Part shown: piece after piece, positions 31,284 through 42,200 of the stretch
How the letters are laid out: each line of letters begins with the position of its first letter
How positions within the stretch are numbered: the stretch's first letter is position 1
Source: Paracoccus amoyensis
GTDB lineage: Bacteria > Pseudomonadota > Alphaproteobacteria > Rhodobacterales > Rhodobacteraceae
Reading direction: 5' to 3'
DNA: 64,000 nt
NCBI RefSeq assembly: GCF_014490725.1
Contig: NZ_JACOQL010000003.1
Location: 310,001-374,000 of the forward strand
Made by a program: the position numbers and the translations under genes
The notes under the pieces: model-generated
The model's input: the letters and a program-made list of their open reading frames with translations, nothing else
What the model was told of the DNA's origin: nothing
Database searches by the model: none

Positions 31284-32330
31284 GTGACAACAAAGATTTA
31301 CGTTCACATCGGCATGCCGAAATGCGCGTCGACCTCGGTTCAGGGGCATTTTTTTGGCGGCTATGCCCCCTACCATCAGCATGGGCTGCTGTATCCGCGG
31401 ACGGCGTGCGAGATGGGCGGATACAGAAGTCACCGTCCGCTGCTTGACGCCCCGACCGACCAGATGCCTGCCCTGATCGACCAAATCGCACAAGAGGCCA
31501 GCCAGCATTCCTGCGACAGAATTTTGATCTCATCCGAGGAATTCATTCACTCGAGGTATGATCAGGAACAGCCGCTGACGCTGATCGAATTTCTGAACCA
31601 ACGCTTTGGTGCGCAGAATGTCACGTTGATATATTTGTTGCGCGACCATGTTTCCTTCATGGAATCGACCTATGCACAGCATATCAAGGGCGGGATGTTC
31701 CGAGTCAGGGACAACAAGTTGTTTGCTCAGCACAGGTTCGATCTGGAAGGTTTCGCCGATCAGTTCAAACAGACCCATGGCTTCGAGATTTTCAGCTATT
31801 CCGATTTCTTCACCCGGTTCGAGGGGCGTAAAGCCGGAAACAACATCGAATATTTCTCGATCCATCGCGAAGACAATGCCGGCAAGGATATCATCGAGAC
31901 CCTGTGCGACTTCATCGGCGTTTCAAAGATCGAAGAAAGCCAGCGCAAAAACAGCCGTATGTCAGAGCAGGCTTTGTTTCACATTCTGCATGCCCGCAAA
32001 CGCCATGGCATTCGCAAGGTCAAACCACGACGCAACATTCTTGCCAAAGTGTTCAGCGACGATGAAGCGTTCCGCTCGCCCTTGTTCCGCATGACCCCGG
32101 CTTTGCATCAGCGGATCGAAGCGGCGGCTGTGACGGACAGGGATTTTCTGGCAAAACATTCGCCACGAAAATTGGACAAGATGCTACAGGTCTCTGACCG
32201 CGACTTCACGGTGGTGGATGGCCCGATCACCCCACCCGATGCGGTTCTGGAATTAATTGATTACATCGTGACAAGCGATGAAATGACTGTGGAAAAGGCC
32301 CGGAAAGCCGTCCCAAAATACAACGAATAG
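31284..32330 (+). CDS. Sulfotransferase-like protein
   Basis: A 348-residue protein. The N-terminal KIYVHIGMPKCASTSVQGHF resembles the 5'-phosphosulfate (PAPS) loop of sulfotransferases; IYLLRDHVSFMESTYAQH resembles the 3'-phosphate segment with Arg and Ser. The acceptor is unknown, perhaps a polysaccharide or lipid. The GTG at 31284 with GGAG ten bases upstream is the likely start; TTG at 31266 is an alternative. Basic C-terminal third, no signal peptide. Confidence 0.65.
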   Translation: MTTKIYVHIGMPKCASTSVQGHFFGGYAPYHQHGLLYPRTACEMGGYRSHRPLLDAPTDQMPALIDQIAQEASQHSCDRILISSEEFIHSRYDQEQPLTLIEFLNQRFGAQNVTLIYLLRDHVSFMESTYAQHIKGGMFRVRDNKLFAQHRFDLEGFADQFKQTHGFEIFSYSDFFTRFEGRKAGNNIEYFSIHREDNAGKDIIETLCDFIGVSKIEESQRKNSRMSEQALFHILHARKRHGIRKVKPRRNILAKVFSDDEAFRSPLFRMTPALHQRIEAAAVTDRDFLAKHSPRKLDKMLQVSDRDFTVVDGPITPPDAVLELIDYIVTSDEMTVEKARKAVPKYNE

Positions 32331-32366
32331 CAGGATTTAGGACCAAAATATCATCGATGTTAAATA

Positions 32367-32449
32367 TGGTGCGCGATGAGGGACTCGAACCCCCACGCCG
32401 AAGCGGTTGGACCTAAACCAACTGCGTCTACCAATTCCGCCAATCGCGC
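32367..32449 (-). tRNA. tRNA-Leu (anticodon UAG)
   Basis: On the minus strand the acceptor stem GCGCGAT pairs with ATCGCGC, followed by A and an encoded CCA. The anticodon stem GTTGG/CCAAC encloses TTTAGGT, giving anticodon TAG. The long variable arm CGC-TTCG-GCG is characteristic of leucine tRNAs. The T-arm GGGGGTTCGAGTCCC is intact. Confidence 0.95.
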
Positions 32450-32699
32450 ACGCTGGCACTTCTTTAGAAAGGAACGCCGACAGGGTCAACGGGCAACTGC
32501 CGAGATGTCGTCCCGCATCATTTATCAAGCGTCTTTTGAACTTCACACCATTCGCGTATCGCGTGAATTTTCTTAACATTTTCGTGAGGATCTGCCGCAT
32601 TTCGTCGCCACGCTGGCAATGGCGTCAGCTTGACTTTGATAGCCGTGCAGCGCACCATCCATCTGTACCTATCTATACGACAGGCAGCAGGAGGGTCTA

Positions 32700-35600
32700 A
32701 TGAATATCGACCTTTCGCGGCGCGGCTTTTTAAAGCTGGCAGGCGCGGGAGTTGCGGCGACATCGCTTGGGGCTATGGGCTTTGGCGAGGCAGAGGCAGC
32801 AGAGACGGCGCATGTGCGCGCCTTCAAACTGACAACGACCACTGAAACACGCAACACCTGCCCCTATTGTTCTGTCGCTTGCGGCATCATAATGTATTCG
32901 AAGGGTGACGTTAAGGTTGGCGAAGACGCCGATCTGATCCACATCGAAGGCGATGTCGACCACCCGACGAACCGCGGCACGCTATGCCCCAAAGGCGCGG
33001 CACTGAAGGATTTCGTCAAGGCGCCCACCCGCCTGACCAAGCCGCGTTATCGCGCAGCAGGATCAAACGAGCTGGTCGAAATCAGCTGGGACGAGGCGCT
33101 GGACAAGATCGCCCGTGCGGTCAAGGACGACCGCGACGCCAATCTGGTGCAGTTCAACGAAGAAGGCACCCCGGTCAACCGCTGGACAACCACGGGCTTT
33201 CTGGCGGCTTCGGCCACGACAAACGAAACCGCATGGCTGACCTACAAGACGGTCCGGTCCATGGGGATCGTCGGATTCGACAACCAGGCGCGCGTCTGAC
33301 ACGGCCCCACGGTGTCCAGTTTGGGCCCGACATTTGGCCGTGGAGCGATGACCAACTCCTGGACCGACATCAAGAATACCGACCTTGTCATCGTCATGGG
33401 TGGCAATGCCGCCGAGGCGCATCCTTGCGGCTTCAAATGGGTGACCGAGGCCAAGGCGCATCGTGGTGCACGGCTGATCGTGGTCGATCCGCGTTACAAC
33501 CGCACCGCAGCGGTATCGGACTACTATGCGCCGATCCGTCCGGGCAGCGATATCGTCTTCCTGATGGGGCTGATCCGCTGGCTGATCGAGAATGACAAGG
33601 TCAATCGGGAATACGTCACCAACTACACGAACGCCACCTTCCTTGTGAAGGACGAGTTCGGGTGGAGTGACGGCCTGTTCACTGGCTATGACGAAGAAAA
33701 GCGCGATTTTGACCGCTCCAGCTGGGATTACAAGATCGGTGAGGATGGCTTTGCGCAGGTGGACATGACCCTGTCCGACCCGCGCTGCGTCTGGAACCTT
33801 CTGAAATCCCATGTCGATGTCTACACGCCCGAATTCGTCGAGGATATCTGCGGCACGCCCAAGGACAAGTTCCTGCATATCTGCGAGATGATCGGCGAAT
33901 GCAGTGCGCCGGACAAGGTCATGACCTCGATGTATGCGCTTGGCTGGACCCAGCATTCCAAGGGTGCGCAAAACATCCGGGGCATGGCGATGGTTCAGCT
34001 GATCTTGGGCAATATGGGCATGCCCGGTGGCGGGATGAATGCGCTGCGCGGGCATTCCAACATTCAGGGCCTGACCGATATCGGCCTGATGTCGAACCTG
34101 ATCCCCGGTTACCTGAACATCCCGACCGAAAAGGAACCGGATTACGCGACCTATATGTCGACGCGGAACTTCAAACCGCTGCGACCGAACCAGACCAGCT
34201 ATTGGCAGAATTATCCCAAGTTCATGGTCAGTTTCATGAAGGCCATGTGGGGCGATGCCGCCACGGCTGAAAATGATTGGGCATACCACTATCTGCCCAA
34301 GCTGGACGTGCCGACCTATGACGCCATGCGCATGTTCGAACTGATGAAGCAGGGGCACGTCAACATCTACTTCTTCCAGGGCTTCAACGCACTTCTGTCA
34401 TTCCCCAACCGGGCCAAGATGACCGAGGCGTTTTCCAAGCTGAAGTTGATGGTTGTCATGGACCCGCTAGCGACCGAAACGTCGCATTTCTGGGAAAACC
34501 ACGGCATCTATAATGAGGTGGACCCGGCCAGCATTCAAACCGAGGTTCTGGAACTGCCTACGACCTGCTTCGCCGAAGATGAAGGCGCACTGGTCAATTC
34601 GGGTCGCTGGCTGCAATGGCACTGGGCGGGTGCGACGCCTCCGGGCGAAGCAAAGTATGACACCTGGATCATGGCGCAGATATTCCTTCGTGTGCGCAAG
34701 CTTTACGAAGAAGAAGGCGGTGTCTTTCCCGATCCGATCCTGAACCTGACCTGGGATTATGCCAACCCGGATGACCCGACCCCGGCCGAATTGGCCCGAG
34801 AGATGAACGGTCGCGCGTTGCAGCCGGTTTATGACACGACCGATCCAACCAAGGTTCTGGTTGAAGCGGGTAAGCAGGTGCTGAACTTCAGCCAGTTGCG
34901 GGACGATGGCTCGACCATGTGCGCCTGCTGGATCTATTCCGGCAGTTGGAATGAAGACGGCAACAACATGGCACGCCGCGACAACAGCGATCCAAGTGGC
35001 ATCGGTATCTATGCCAACTGGACCTTTGCATGGCCGCTGAACCGTCGGATTCTGTATAACCGTGCATCCGCGGATATGCAGGGGCGGCCATGGGATCCCG
35101 CTCGTGCGCTGATGACCTGGAACGGCGAAAGATGGGAAAGCCCGGACGTTCCGGATATTTCGCCAACGGCGAAGCCCGGCGATGTCATGCCCTTCATCAT
35201 GAACGCCGAGGGCACGTCACGCCTGTTCGCACGCGGCATGATGCGCGACGGGCCGTTCCCGACACATATGGAGCCGTTTGAAAGCCCGGTTGCCAACATC
35301 TTCAACCCGAAGATGCGCGGCAATCCGGCGTCACGCGTCTTTGTTGATGATGCCGAGCAATTCGCCACCAGCGAAGAGTTCCCCCTTGTCGCGACCTCTT
35401 ATCGTCTGACCGAACACTTCCACTATTGGACCAAGCACAATCCGGTAAATTCGACCCTGCAACCACAATTCTTCGTCGAGATCAGCGAAGAACTGGCGGC
35501 GGAAAAGGGGATTGCCAATGGTAGCCGGGTCCGTGTCTGGAGCAAACGAGGCGAAGTCTGGGCCAAGGCGGTTGTGACCAAGCGGATCAGGCCGCTGACA

Positions 35601-35783
35601 GTGCGCGGCAAGACGGTGCATGTCGTCGGCATCCCGCTGCATTGGGGCTTCATGGGCGCCGCAAGAAAGGGTTTCGGGCCTAACAGCCTGACGCCAGTGG
35701 TCGGTGACGCCAACGTGGAAACGCCGGAATTCAAGGCCTTCCTTGTCAATGTTGAACCCGCAGAAGAGGAACCGGTGGCATGA
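32700..35783 (+). CDS. fdnG: Formate dehydrogenase-N major subunit, selenocysteine-containing
   Basis: A 1027-residue molybdopterin oxidoreductase when the TGA at 33297-33299 is read as selenocysteine 200. The flanks, QARV before and HGPTVSSL after, are the invariant active-site surroundings. A Tat signal ([12 protein letters not shown]) leads it to the periplasm. A [4Fe-4S] site is [11 protein letters not shown] plus TLCPKGAAL. The enzyme oxidises formate to CO2 at a Mo- or W-bis-MGD site. AGGAGGG precedes the ATG at 32700. Read conventionally, it splits into two frames, 32700-33299 and 33312-35783. Confidence 0.93.
33300..33342 (+). promoter_or_regulatory. SECIS-like hairpin after the fdnG UGA
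   Basis: Directly after the TGA, CACGGCC (33300-33306) pairs with GGCCGTG (33336-33342), and an inner TGTC (33313-33316) pairs with GACA (33329-33332) around a G-rich 12-base loop. Bacterial SECIS elements sit inside the coding frame at this place and recruit SelB with Sec-tRNA. The fold is read by eye. Confidence 0.7.
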
Positions 35784-36763
35784 GCGATACCGCACCTCAG
35801 CCCAAGACCGCGGTTTCAAACCCGCCCGTGCAGCCGCTGGAAGTTGGCTTTGATGCGCGCGATGTCGTGCGTATCTCGGCCACTTCGGATGTGCCGCAGC
35901 CCGAACGTCAGCTGGACAAGCTGGCAAAGCTGATCGACATTTCGAAATGTATCGGCTGCAAGGCCTGTCAGTCGGCCTGTATCGAATGGAATGACACCCA
36001 TCCCGATATCGAAACGAATATCGGCAGCTATCAAAACCCTCACGATCTGAACCCGCAGATGTTCACGCTGATGCGTTTCAGTGAATGGGTGAACCCGGAA
36101 ACTGACAATCTGGAATGGCTGATCCGGAAGGATGGCTGCATGCATTGCGAAGATCCCGGCTGCCTGAAGGCCTGCCCGGCGCCCGGCGCGATCGTGCAAT
36201 ATTCCAACGGCATCGTCGATTTCATCCACGAGAACTGCATCGGCTGTGGTTATTGCGTGACGGGCTGTCCGTTCGACATCCCGCGTATCAGTCAGGTGGA
36301 TCACAAAAGCTATAAATGCACCCTGTGCTCCGACCGTGTCGCCGTGGGTCAGGGTCCGGCCTGTGCGAAAGCCTGCCCCACGCAGGCAATCGTTTTCGGC
36401 ACCAAAGCGGACATGATCGCCCATGCCGACGAACGCATCGCCGATCTGAAATCGCGCGGCTATGATAATGCGGGCCTGTATGATCCGCAGGGCGTGGGTG
36501 GAACGCATGTGATGTATGTTCTGCAACATGCGGATAAGCCATCCATTTACAGCGATCTGCCGGACAATCCGCGCATCTCGCCCATCGTCGAGGGGTGGAA
36601 AGGCGTCACCAAGACCGCCGGCCTTGCTGTCATGGGCATTGCGGCGGTCGGTGCGGCGCTGCATGGCCTGTTCTCACGCGGGAACCGTGTAACCGAGGAG
36701 GATACCGAGGAAGCCGAAGCCCTGGTCGAGTCGGATTTGCATGATCGCCGGGGGGATGTCTGA
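35780..36763 (+). CDS. fdnH: Formate dehydrogenase-N iron-sulfur (beta) subunit
   Basis: A 327-residue electron-transfer subunit. Four ferredoxin-type cysteine groups are visible: [45 protein letters not shown] and [22 protein letters not shown] single hydrophobic helix near the end ([20 protein letters not shown]) would anchor it in the membrane. It passes electrons from FdnG to the cytochrome b subunit. Its ATG overlaps the fdnG stop by four bases and its stop shares a base with fdnI. Confidence 0.93.
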   Translation: MSDTAPQPKTAVSNPPVQPLEVGFDARDVVRISATSDVPQPERQLDKLAKLIDISKCIGCKACQSACIEWNDTHPDIETNIGSYQNPHDLNPQMFTLMRFSEWVNPETDNLEWLIRKDGCMHCEDPGCLKACPAPGAIVQYSNGIVDFIHENCIGCGYCVTGCPFDIPRISQVDHKSYKCTLCSDRVAVGQGPACAKACPTQAIVFGTKADMIAHADERIADLKSRGYDNAGLYDPQGVGGTHVMYVLQHADKPSIYSDLPDNPRISPIVEGWKGVTKTAGLAVMGIAAVGAALHGLFSRGNRVTEEDTEEAEALVESDLHDRRGDV

Positions 36764-37449
36764 TGCCCAAACCGCACTATTCTGAACGTGGCGATCACAT
36801 CGAAAGCGTCGATCCGGTCCGGGTTAGCCGCTATCGTGGCATCACACGTCTGAACCATTGGGTCACGGCGGGGTGCATGGTCATCCTGCTGCTGTCCGGG
36901 CTGGCCTTCTTCTCACCCTCGCTTTACTTTCTGACCGAATTGTTCGGCGGTGGGCAGACGGCGCGTTGGCTGCATCCCATTGTGGGCGTCGTGCTGTTTT
37001 TCAGCTTTCTGTTGCTGTTCATACAGATGTGGCGGTTGAATCTGCCCAAGCCCGAGGATGTCACCTGGGTCGCCAATATCGAGGAAGTCGTCAAGGGGAA
37101 CGAAGAAAAGCTGCCCGAACTTGGCAAATACAATGCCGGGCAGAAATTCGTGTTCTGGGCGATGTCGGGGCTGATCATCCTGTTGATCGGGTCCGGCATC
37201 ATGATCTGGGAACAGTATTTCCCCAATCTGGTCTCGATCCCCGTGCGCCGGATTGCGGTGCTGGTTCATTCGCTATCGGCTGTGGCCATTGTTCTGGTCT
37301 TCATCCTGCACGTTTATGCGGCCATCTGGGTGCGCGGCACCTTGCGCGCGATGACTCGTGGCGATGTGACCGGCGGCTGGGCGTGGCGGCATCACCGCAA
37401 ATGGCTGCGAGAGGTTGCTGGACGTCAGGGCAAAGACCCGGCAGAGTAA
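36763..37449 (+). CDS. fdnI: Formate dehydrogenase-N cytochrome b556 (gamma) subunit
   Basis: A 228-residue membrane cytochrome with four hydrophobic segments (ITRLNHWVTAGCMVILLLSG, WLHPIVGVVLFFSFLLLF, FVFWAMSGLIILLIGSG, IAVLVHSLSAVAIVLVFILHV). Histidines in RLNHW, LHPIVG, VLVHSL and FILHVYA are candidate heme b ligands. It transfers electrons to quinone. Length matches the FdnI/FdoI family. It follows fdnH without a gap. Confidence 0.92.
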   Translation: MPKPHYSERGDHIESVDPVRVSRYRGITRLNHWVTAGCMVILLLSGLAFFSPSLYFLTELFGGGQTARWLHPIVGVVLFFSFLLLFIQMWRLNLPKPEDVTWVANIEEVVKGNEEKLPELGKYNAGQKFVFWAMSGLIILLIGSGIMIWEQYFPNLVSIPVRRIAVLVHSLSAVAIVLVFILHVYAAIWVRGTLRAMTRGDVTGGWAWRHHRKWLREVAGRQGKDPAE

Positions 37450-37491
37450 GCCCATCCCGCCAATCAGTGGCCGGTTCGGCCCGGAGAAGAC

Positions 37492-38409
37492 ATGAACACC
37501 ACACTTCAACCCGACCCCGGTGTGATCGGCGGCGTCCCAGAAGCGCCGCTGGCTTTTTCACCGAAACCGTCCCAGCTATTCGACAGACGGGCGAAGCGTT
37601 TCGCCTTTCTGGCCGCTCAGGATGGCAACCTGTCGCCCTACCTGCGGTTTCTGGCCGATCTGACCGCGCTCCAGGCCCGGCTGGCGGATGAACTTCCCCC
37701 TGTCGCGGCGCTGCCCGTGGACCGGGTCGAACTTGCCCGGGCAAGTCGGATGCCCCCCATTGATCGCGCCGCCCTTGCCACGGATGATGCGCTTTATGCG
37801 ACCTTGTCGCGGTTCATCGACGCGGCCGAAGGGGTGAAGATGCCGGAAGCGGCCCGGCTTGCCCTGCAATCGGTCAAGGCGGCGGGCATTGCGGATCGGC
37901 ATTGGCTTTTGGACAACATCCTGTCTGACACCATCCCGGCAGACAGCGTCGCTCCGCATCTGTTCGTGGCAGCGGCCGTGCAGCTTCACCTGGCTCGGAT
38001 CGCGGCGACGCTGGACGCCACCAAACTGGTGCGCATCAAGACCGGCGTCTGTCCGGCCTGCGGGGGAAAGCCCGCGACGTCGTCGGTTGTGGCGGGCGCG
38101 GCCGGCGTGGACAACGCCCGCTACGCCACCTGCAGTTGCTGCGCGACGCAATGGAACGAAGTGCGCGTAAAATGCCTGTGCTGCGGATCGACCAAGGGGA
38201 TCAGCTATCGCTCGGTCGAGACGGACGAGGCGACAGTCAAGGCAGAGCTTTGCAGCGAATGCGATAGCTGGGTGAAGATCATGTATCAGGTCAAGAACCA
38301 CAGCCTTGAGCCGATTGCCGATGATGTCGGCAGCCTTGGGCTGGACCTGCTGATGAAGGAAACCAACTTCAAGCGCGGCGGATTCAACCCCTATCTTGCG
38401 GGTTACTGA
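37492..38409 (+). CDS. fdhE: Formate dehydrogenase accessory protein FdhE
   Basis: A 305-residue rubredoxin-like protein needed for formate dehydrogenase-N activity. Paired cysteines occur at CPACGGKPA, CSCCATQWNEVRVKCLCCGS and CSECDSW, as expected of its iron-binding site. It acts in the cytoplasm on FdnG before export. Its stop at 38407-38409 overlaps the selA start, tying enzyme maturation to selenocysteine supply. Confidence 0.9.
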   Translation: MNTTLQPDPGVIGGVPEAPLAFSPKPSQLFDRRAKRFAFLAAQDGNLSPYLRFLADLTALQARLADELPPVAALPVDRVELARASRMPPIDRAALATDDALYATLSRFIDAAEGVKMPEAARLALQSVKAAGIADRHWLLDNILSDTIPADSVAPHLFVAAAVQLHLARIAATLDATKLVRIKTGVCPACGGKPATSSVVAGAAGVDNARYATCSCCATQWNEVRVKCLCCGSTKGISYRSVETDEATVKAELCSECDSWVKIMYQVKNHSLEPIADDVGSLGLDLLMKETNFKRGGFNPYLAGY

Positions 38410-39782
38410 TGCCGGGATTTCGTCTGCTTCCCGCAGTCGATCAGTTCCTGAAATCGGATACCGGGCAGGCTCTGATCGCGTCGCATGGCCGTCATATGGT
38501 GACGGCGGCATTACGCGCGGAACTGGACGCCGCGCGGGACGCCATCCGGGGCGGCGCTGATGCGCAGGCAGCGGCGGATGCCCTGCCCGCCCGTTTGGCA
38601 GCCGTGCTTGACGCCGGCAGCCAATCACGGCTGCGCCCGATCCTGAATTTGACCGGCACGATCCTGCATACGAATCTGGGCCGCGCCATTCTGGCCGAAG
38701 ACGCCATCGCCGCCGCCAGTTCCGCTATGGCGGCGCCGCTGGCGCTGGAATTTGATCTGGACGGTGGCGGGCGCGGACAGCGCGACGATCATCTGCGCGG
38801 GCTGCTATGTGAACTGACCGGGGCCGAGGACGCCACCATCGTCAACAACAACGCTGCCGCCGTGCTGATTGCGCTGAACACGCTGGCGATGGGCCGCCAT
38901 GCCATCGTATCGCGCGGCGAATTGATCGAGATTGGCGGCGCATTCCGCATGCCCGACATCATGGCCCGCGCCGGCGCGAAACTGGTCGAGGTTGGCACCA
39001 CCAATCGCACCCATGCCCGCGATTACCAAGGTGCCATCACCCCGGAAACGGGTTTGCTGATGAAGGTGCATACCTCGAACTATCGGGTCGAGGGGTTCAC
39101 CAAGGAAGTTCCGGCATCCGAACTGGCCACCATCTCGCGCAAGGCCGGGGTGCCGTTGCTGAATGATCTTGGCTCTGGTTCATTGGTTGATCTGGGCGAT
39201 TACGGGTTGCGACGTGAACCGACCGTCGCGCAGGCCGTGACCGAAGGGGCCGATCTTGTCACCTTTTCGGGTGACAAGCTGTTGGGCGGACCTCAGGCGG
39301 GTTTTATCGTCGGGCGGCGTGATCTGATCGCCGCGATCAACGCGAATCCGCTGAAACGCGCCGTGCGGCTGGACAAGATCCGTATCGCGGCGCTTGAGGC
39401 CACGCTGCGGCTTTACCGCGATCCCGACCGGCTGACTGACCGACTTCCAACCTTGCGGTATCTGGCCCGACCCAAAACCGACATTGCCACCATGGCACGC
39501 CGCCTTGCGCCGCTGGTGAACGACCTGCTGCCCGATGGTTTTCACGCCGGGACGTGTGACTGCGAAAGCCAGATCGGGTCGGGCGCGCTGCCCACGGATA
39601 CGCTGCCGTCGGCCGGATTGCGGCTGACCGGCAACGGGGGGGATGCGCCTGATCGTCTGTCGGCCCGACTTCGTGCCCTGCCCCGGCCGGTGGTCGGGCA
39701 TATCCATGACGGTGCGCTGATCCTTGATCTGCGATGCCTTGATGCGGACGCCGTCCTGCTGACGGCGCTGGCAGACCTATGA
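38409..39782 (+). CDS. selA: L-seryl-tRNA(Sec) selenium transferase
   Basis: A 457-residue fold-type I PLP enzyme that turns Ser-tRNA(Sec) into Sec-tRNA(Sec) using selenophosphate. [20 protein letters not shown] holds the PLP lysine, and [19 protein letters not shown] is the SelA N-terminal signature. It overlaps fdhE by one base upstream and selB by four bases downstream. The selenophosphate synthetase SelD that it depends on is not in the window. Confidence 0.95.
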   Translation: MPGFRLLPAVDQFLKSDTGQALIASHGRHMVTAALRAELDAARDAIRGGADAQAAADALPARLAAVLDAGSQSRLRPILNLTGTILHTNLGRAILAEDAIAAASSAMAAPLALEFDLDGGGRGQRDDHLRGLLCELTGAEDATIVNNNAAAVLIALNTLAMGRHAIVSRGELIEIGGAFRMPDIMARAGAKLVEVGTTNRTHARDYQGAITPETGLLMKVHTSNYRVEGFTKEVPASELATISRKAGVPLLNDLGSGSLVDLGDYGLRREPTVAQAVTEGADLVTFSGDKLLGGPQAGFIVGRRDLIAAINANPLKRAVRLDKIRIAALEATLRLYRDPDRLTDRLPTLRYLARPKTDIATMARRLAPLVNDLLPDGFHAGTCDCESQIGSGALPTDTLPSAGLRLTGNGGDAPDRLSARLRALPRPVVGHIHDGALILDLRCLDADAVLLTALADL

Positions 39783-41803
39783 TCGTCGGAACGGCGGGGC
39801 ATATCGACCACGGCAAGACTGCGCTGGTCAAGGCACTGACCGGCACCGACACCGATCGTCTGGCCGAAGAAAAGGCTCGCGGCATCACCATCGAGCTTGG
39901 CTTTGCCTATGCCGATCTTGGCGGCAGCGCGATCACCGGGTTTGTGGACGTGCCGGGGCATGAACGCCTGATCCACACCATGCTGGCAGGTGCGGGCGGT
40001 ATTGATCTGGCACTGCTGGCTGTTGCGGCGGATGACGGCATCATGCCGCAGACACAAGAGCATGTCGCGATCCTGGATCTGTTGGGATTGAACCGTGGGG
40101 TCGTGGCGCTGACCAAGGCCGATCTGACGGATCAGCAGCGGCGTGATACCGTCAGTGCCGAAATCACGGATCTTCTTTCTGGAACCGGCCTGGCGGATGC
40201 AGCGATCATTCCAGTGTCATCCCTGACAGGCGAAGGCATCGATGCCCTTCGCGCGGCACTGATCGAAACCGAGGCGGACATTTCGGCCCACCATGCCGAA
40301 GGCCCGTTGCGACTGGCCGTGGATCGCAGTTTCACGCTGTCGGGCACAGGAACCGTCGTGACCGGCACCATTATCGCTGGAACGGTCGCGGTCGGAGATC
40401 GTGTTACGGTCAGCCCCTCCGGGCTGACAGCACGGGTTCGCGGCATTCACGCGCAAAACCATCCCGCCGCATACGGATTTGCCGGGCAGCGTTGCGCGTT
40501 GAACCTTGCCGGTGAAGGTGTTCGGAAAGAGGCGATCCACCGTGGCGATGTTGTCATGGCGCCGGAACTGCACGCGCCGACCGACCGTATTGATGCCATC
40601 CTGAACGCCCTGCCATCTGAACCAAAGCCTATCGGGACGTGGTTTCCCGCGCGGCTTCATAGCCACTCGGTCGAAGTTGGTGCGCGTATCGTGCCCTTGG
40701 CGAATCCGATTGCACCGGGACAATCTGGTCCGGTTCAGATCGTGCTGGACCGCCCGATTGCTGCCGCCATCGGTGACCGCTTCATTCTGCGCGATGTTTC
40801 GGCCAGTCGGACCATTGGTGGCGGGCGTATGCTGGATCTTCGCGCCCCAGCCCGCAAAAGGCGCACACCAGAACGGCTGGCCCTGATTGCGGCGGCCAAT
40901 GACGGTAATCCGGCCCGGGCGCTGACGGATATGCTGCGGATTGCCCCTGTTGATCTGCAGATTTTCACGCGCGACCGCAGTCTTGCACCGCAACAGACCT
41001 CTGCCGCCATCGAGCGGGCGGATGCCGCGACCATTGGCAATCTGGCGCTGGCTCGCGCCACGATGGACAACCTGCGGCAGCAATGTCAGGGACTTCTGGC
41101 GGAATTTCACGCCGACAATCCCGATCTGGCGGGCCTTGGCCGGGAAAAACTGCGCCTGATGCTGCAACCGCGGCTACCCAAAGACGTATTTCTGGACTTT
41201 CTGCACAGTCAGGCAGAGGCTAATGAACTGGTGCTGGACGGTGCGTTCCTGCGCCTGCCCGGTCACGAAGTGCGCTTGTCGGCAGAAGATGATGCCTTGT
41301 GGCAGCGCATCGCTCCGGCGCTGCAGGGTGACATGCGCTTTCGCCCTTCGCGTGTTCGCGATTTCGCCAATGACCTTGGCGTCGATGAAAAAGACATCCG
41401 GCGCGTTCTGAGGCTGACTCAGAAGCTTGGCAGAACTGATCAGATCGCGCACGACCACTTCTTTGCCCGCAACGTCACCGCTGAAATGGTGGACATCGTT
41501 TGCGACGTGGCCGCGGCGACCCCGGATGGCTGGTTCGCTGCACCGCAATTCCGTGACCGGGTGCAAAACGGTCGCAAGGTGGCGATCGAGATCCTCGATT
41601 TCTTCGACCGGCTTGGTGTGACCTTGCGCCGCGGCGATTTGCGTCGCATCAATCCGCATCGCGTCGACCTGTTCGGCGCATCCGGAAGGGAATCGTCCCC
41701 GGTGGGGCGGCCAGACTTCAAATCTGGTTGGGGCAGCGAGCCTGTCCCGGGTGGGTTCGACTCCCATTCCCTTCCGCCAATCTCCGGGGACCGCGATGGT
41801 TGA
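39779..41803 (+). CDS. selB: Selenocysteine-specific elongation factor SelB
   Basis: A 674-residue translational GTPase. G motifs: [13 protein letters not shown] (G1), [13 protein letters not shown] (G3), ALTKADL (G4). Domain II/III follow, and the C-terminal winged-helix repeats (about 380-630) bind the SECIS hairpin. The recognisable family end is near [12 protein letters not shown] (residue ~633). The frame has no stop there and runs on through the whole tRNA-Sec gene to the TGA at 41801, so the last ~39 residues are tRNA-encoded. Confidence 0.93.
   Translation: MIVGTAGHIDHGKTALVKALTGTDTDRLAEEKARGITIELGFAYADLGGSAITGFVDVPGHERLIHTMLAGAGGIDLALLAVAADDGIMPQTQEHVAILDLLGLNRGVVALTKADLTDQQRRDTVSAEITDLLSGTGLADAAIIPVSSLTGEGIDALRAALIETEADISAHHAEGPLRLAVDRSFTLSGTGTVVTGTIIAGTVAVGDRVTVSPSGLTARVRGIHAQNHPAAYGFAGQRCALNLAGEGVRKEAIHRGDVVMAPELHAPTDRIDAILNALPSEPKPIGTWFPARLHSHSVEVGARIVPLANPIAPGQSGPVQIVLDRPIAAAIGDRFILRDVSASRTIGGGRMLDLRAPARKRRTPERLALIAAANDGNPARALTDMLRIAPVDLQIFTRDRSLAPQQTSAAIERADAATIGNLALARATMDNLRQQCQGLLAEFHADNPDLAGLGREKLRLMLQPRLPKDVFLDFLHSQAEANELVLDGAFLRLPGHEVRLSAEDDALWQRIAPALQGDMRFRPSRVRDFANDLGVDEKDIRRVLRLTQKLGRTDQIAHDHFFARNVTAEMVDIVCDVAAATPDGWFAAPQFRDRVQNGRKVAIEILDFFDRLGVTLRRGDLRRINPHRVDLFGASGRESSPVGRPDFKSGWGSEPVPGGFDSHSLPPISGDRDG
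41684..41779 (+). tRNA. selC: tRNA-Sec (anticodon UCA), inside the selB 3' frame
   Basis: The 8-bp acceptor GGAAGGGA (41684-41691) pairs with TCCCTTCC (41768-41775), followed by G and encoded CCA. Anticodon stem CCAGA/TCTGG encloses CTTCAAA, giving anticodon TCA at 41718-41720. The long variable arm GGGGCAG/CTGTCCC and extended acceptor stem are typical of bacterial tRNA-Sec. It lies wholly within the open selB frame and ends 17 bases before the next gene's start at 41796. Confidence 0.95.
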
Positions 41804-42200
41804 GACTGATTTCGACGAATGGCTGCACGCCACATATACCGAAACGCAGGGCTTCACGTTGCTGATGGTTTTGGTCCGCGCTGCTGAGGGACGCATCGAC
41901 CTGCTGCGCTCGGCCTATCTGCATGTGATTGGCGATGATCTTGGCTGGCAGGACATGCGCCACCACCTTGACGGTTCGGGCACCGCCTGGAATGCAGTGG
42001 TGATGTTCCGCGCCGGTCGCGAAGGACTGGTCGCGGATGCTATTGCAAAAGATCGGCTGGATGCCCTGATGCGTACCATGAATGGCGACCGAACTCTGAT
42101 CCGGGACGGCGAATTCTATAACCGCGATGGATTGAATTTGCGATTGGACGATGCCGAACCGCAGCCCGCCGTCTTAAATCAGCCCCCTATTTTAAATTAG
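41796..42200 (+). CDS. Hypothetical protein downstream of tRNA-Sec
   Basis: A 134-residue soluble protein ([39 protein letters not shown]) with no motif I recognise. The ATG at 41796 overlaps the nominal selB stop by eight bases. The long C-terminal half is acidic. Its stop overlaps the converging gene at 42197 by four bases. The frame is open to 41751, within tRNA-Sec, but that part is not coding for it. Confidence 0.6.
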   Translation: MVETDFDEWLHATYTETQGFTLLMVLVRAAEGRIDLLRSAYLHVIGDDLGWQDMRHHLDGSGTAWNAVVMFRAGREGLVADAIAKDRLDALMRTMNGDRTLIRDGEFYNRDGLNLRLDDAEPQPAVLNQPPILN

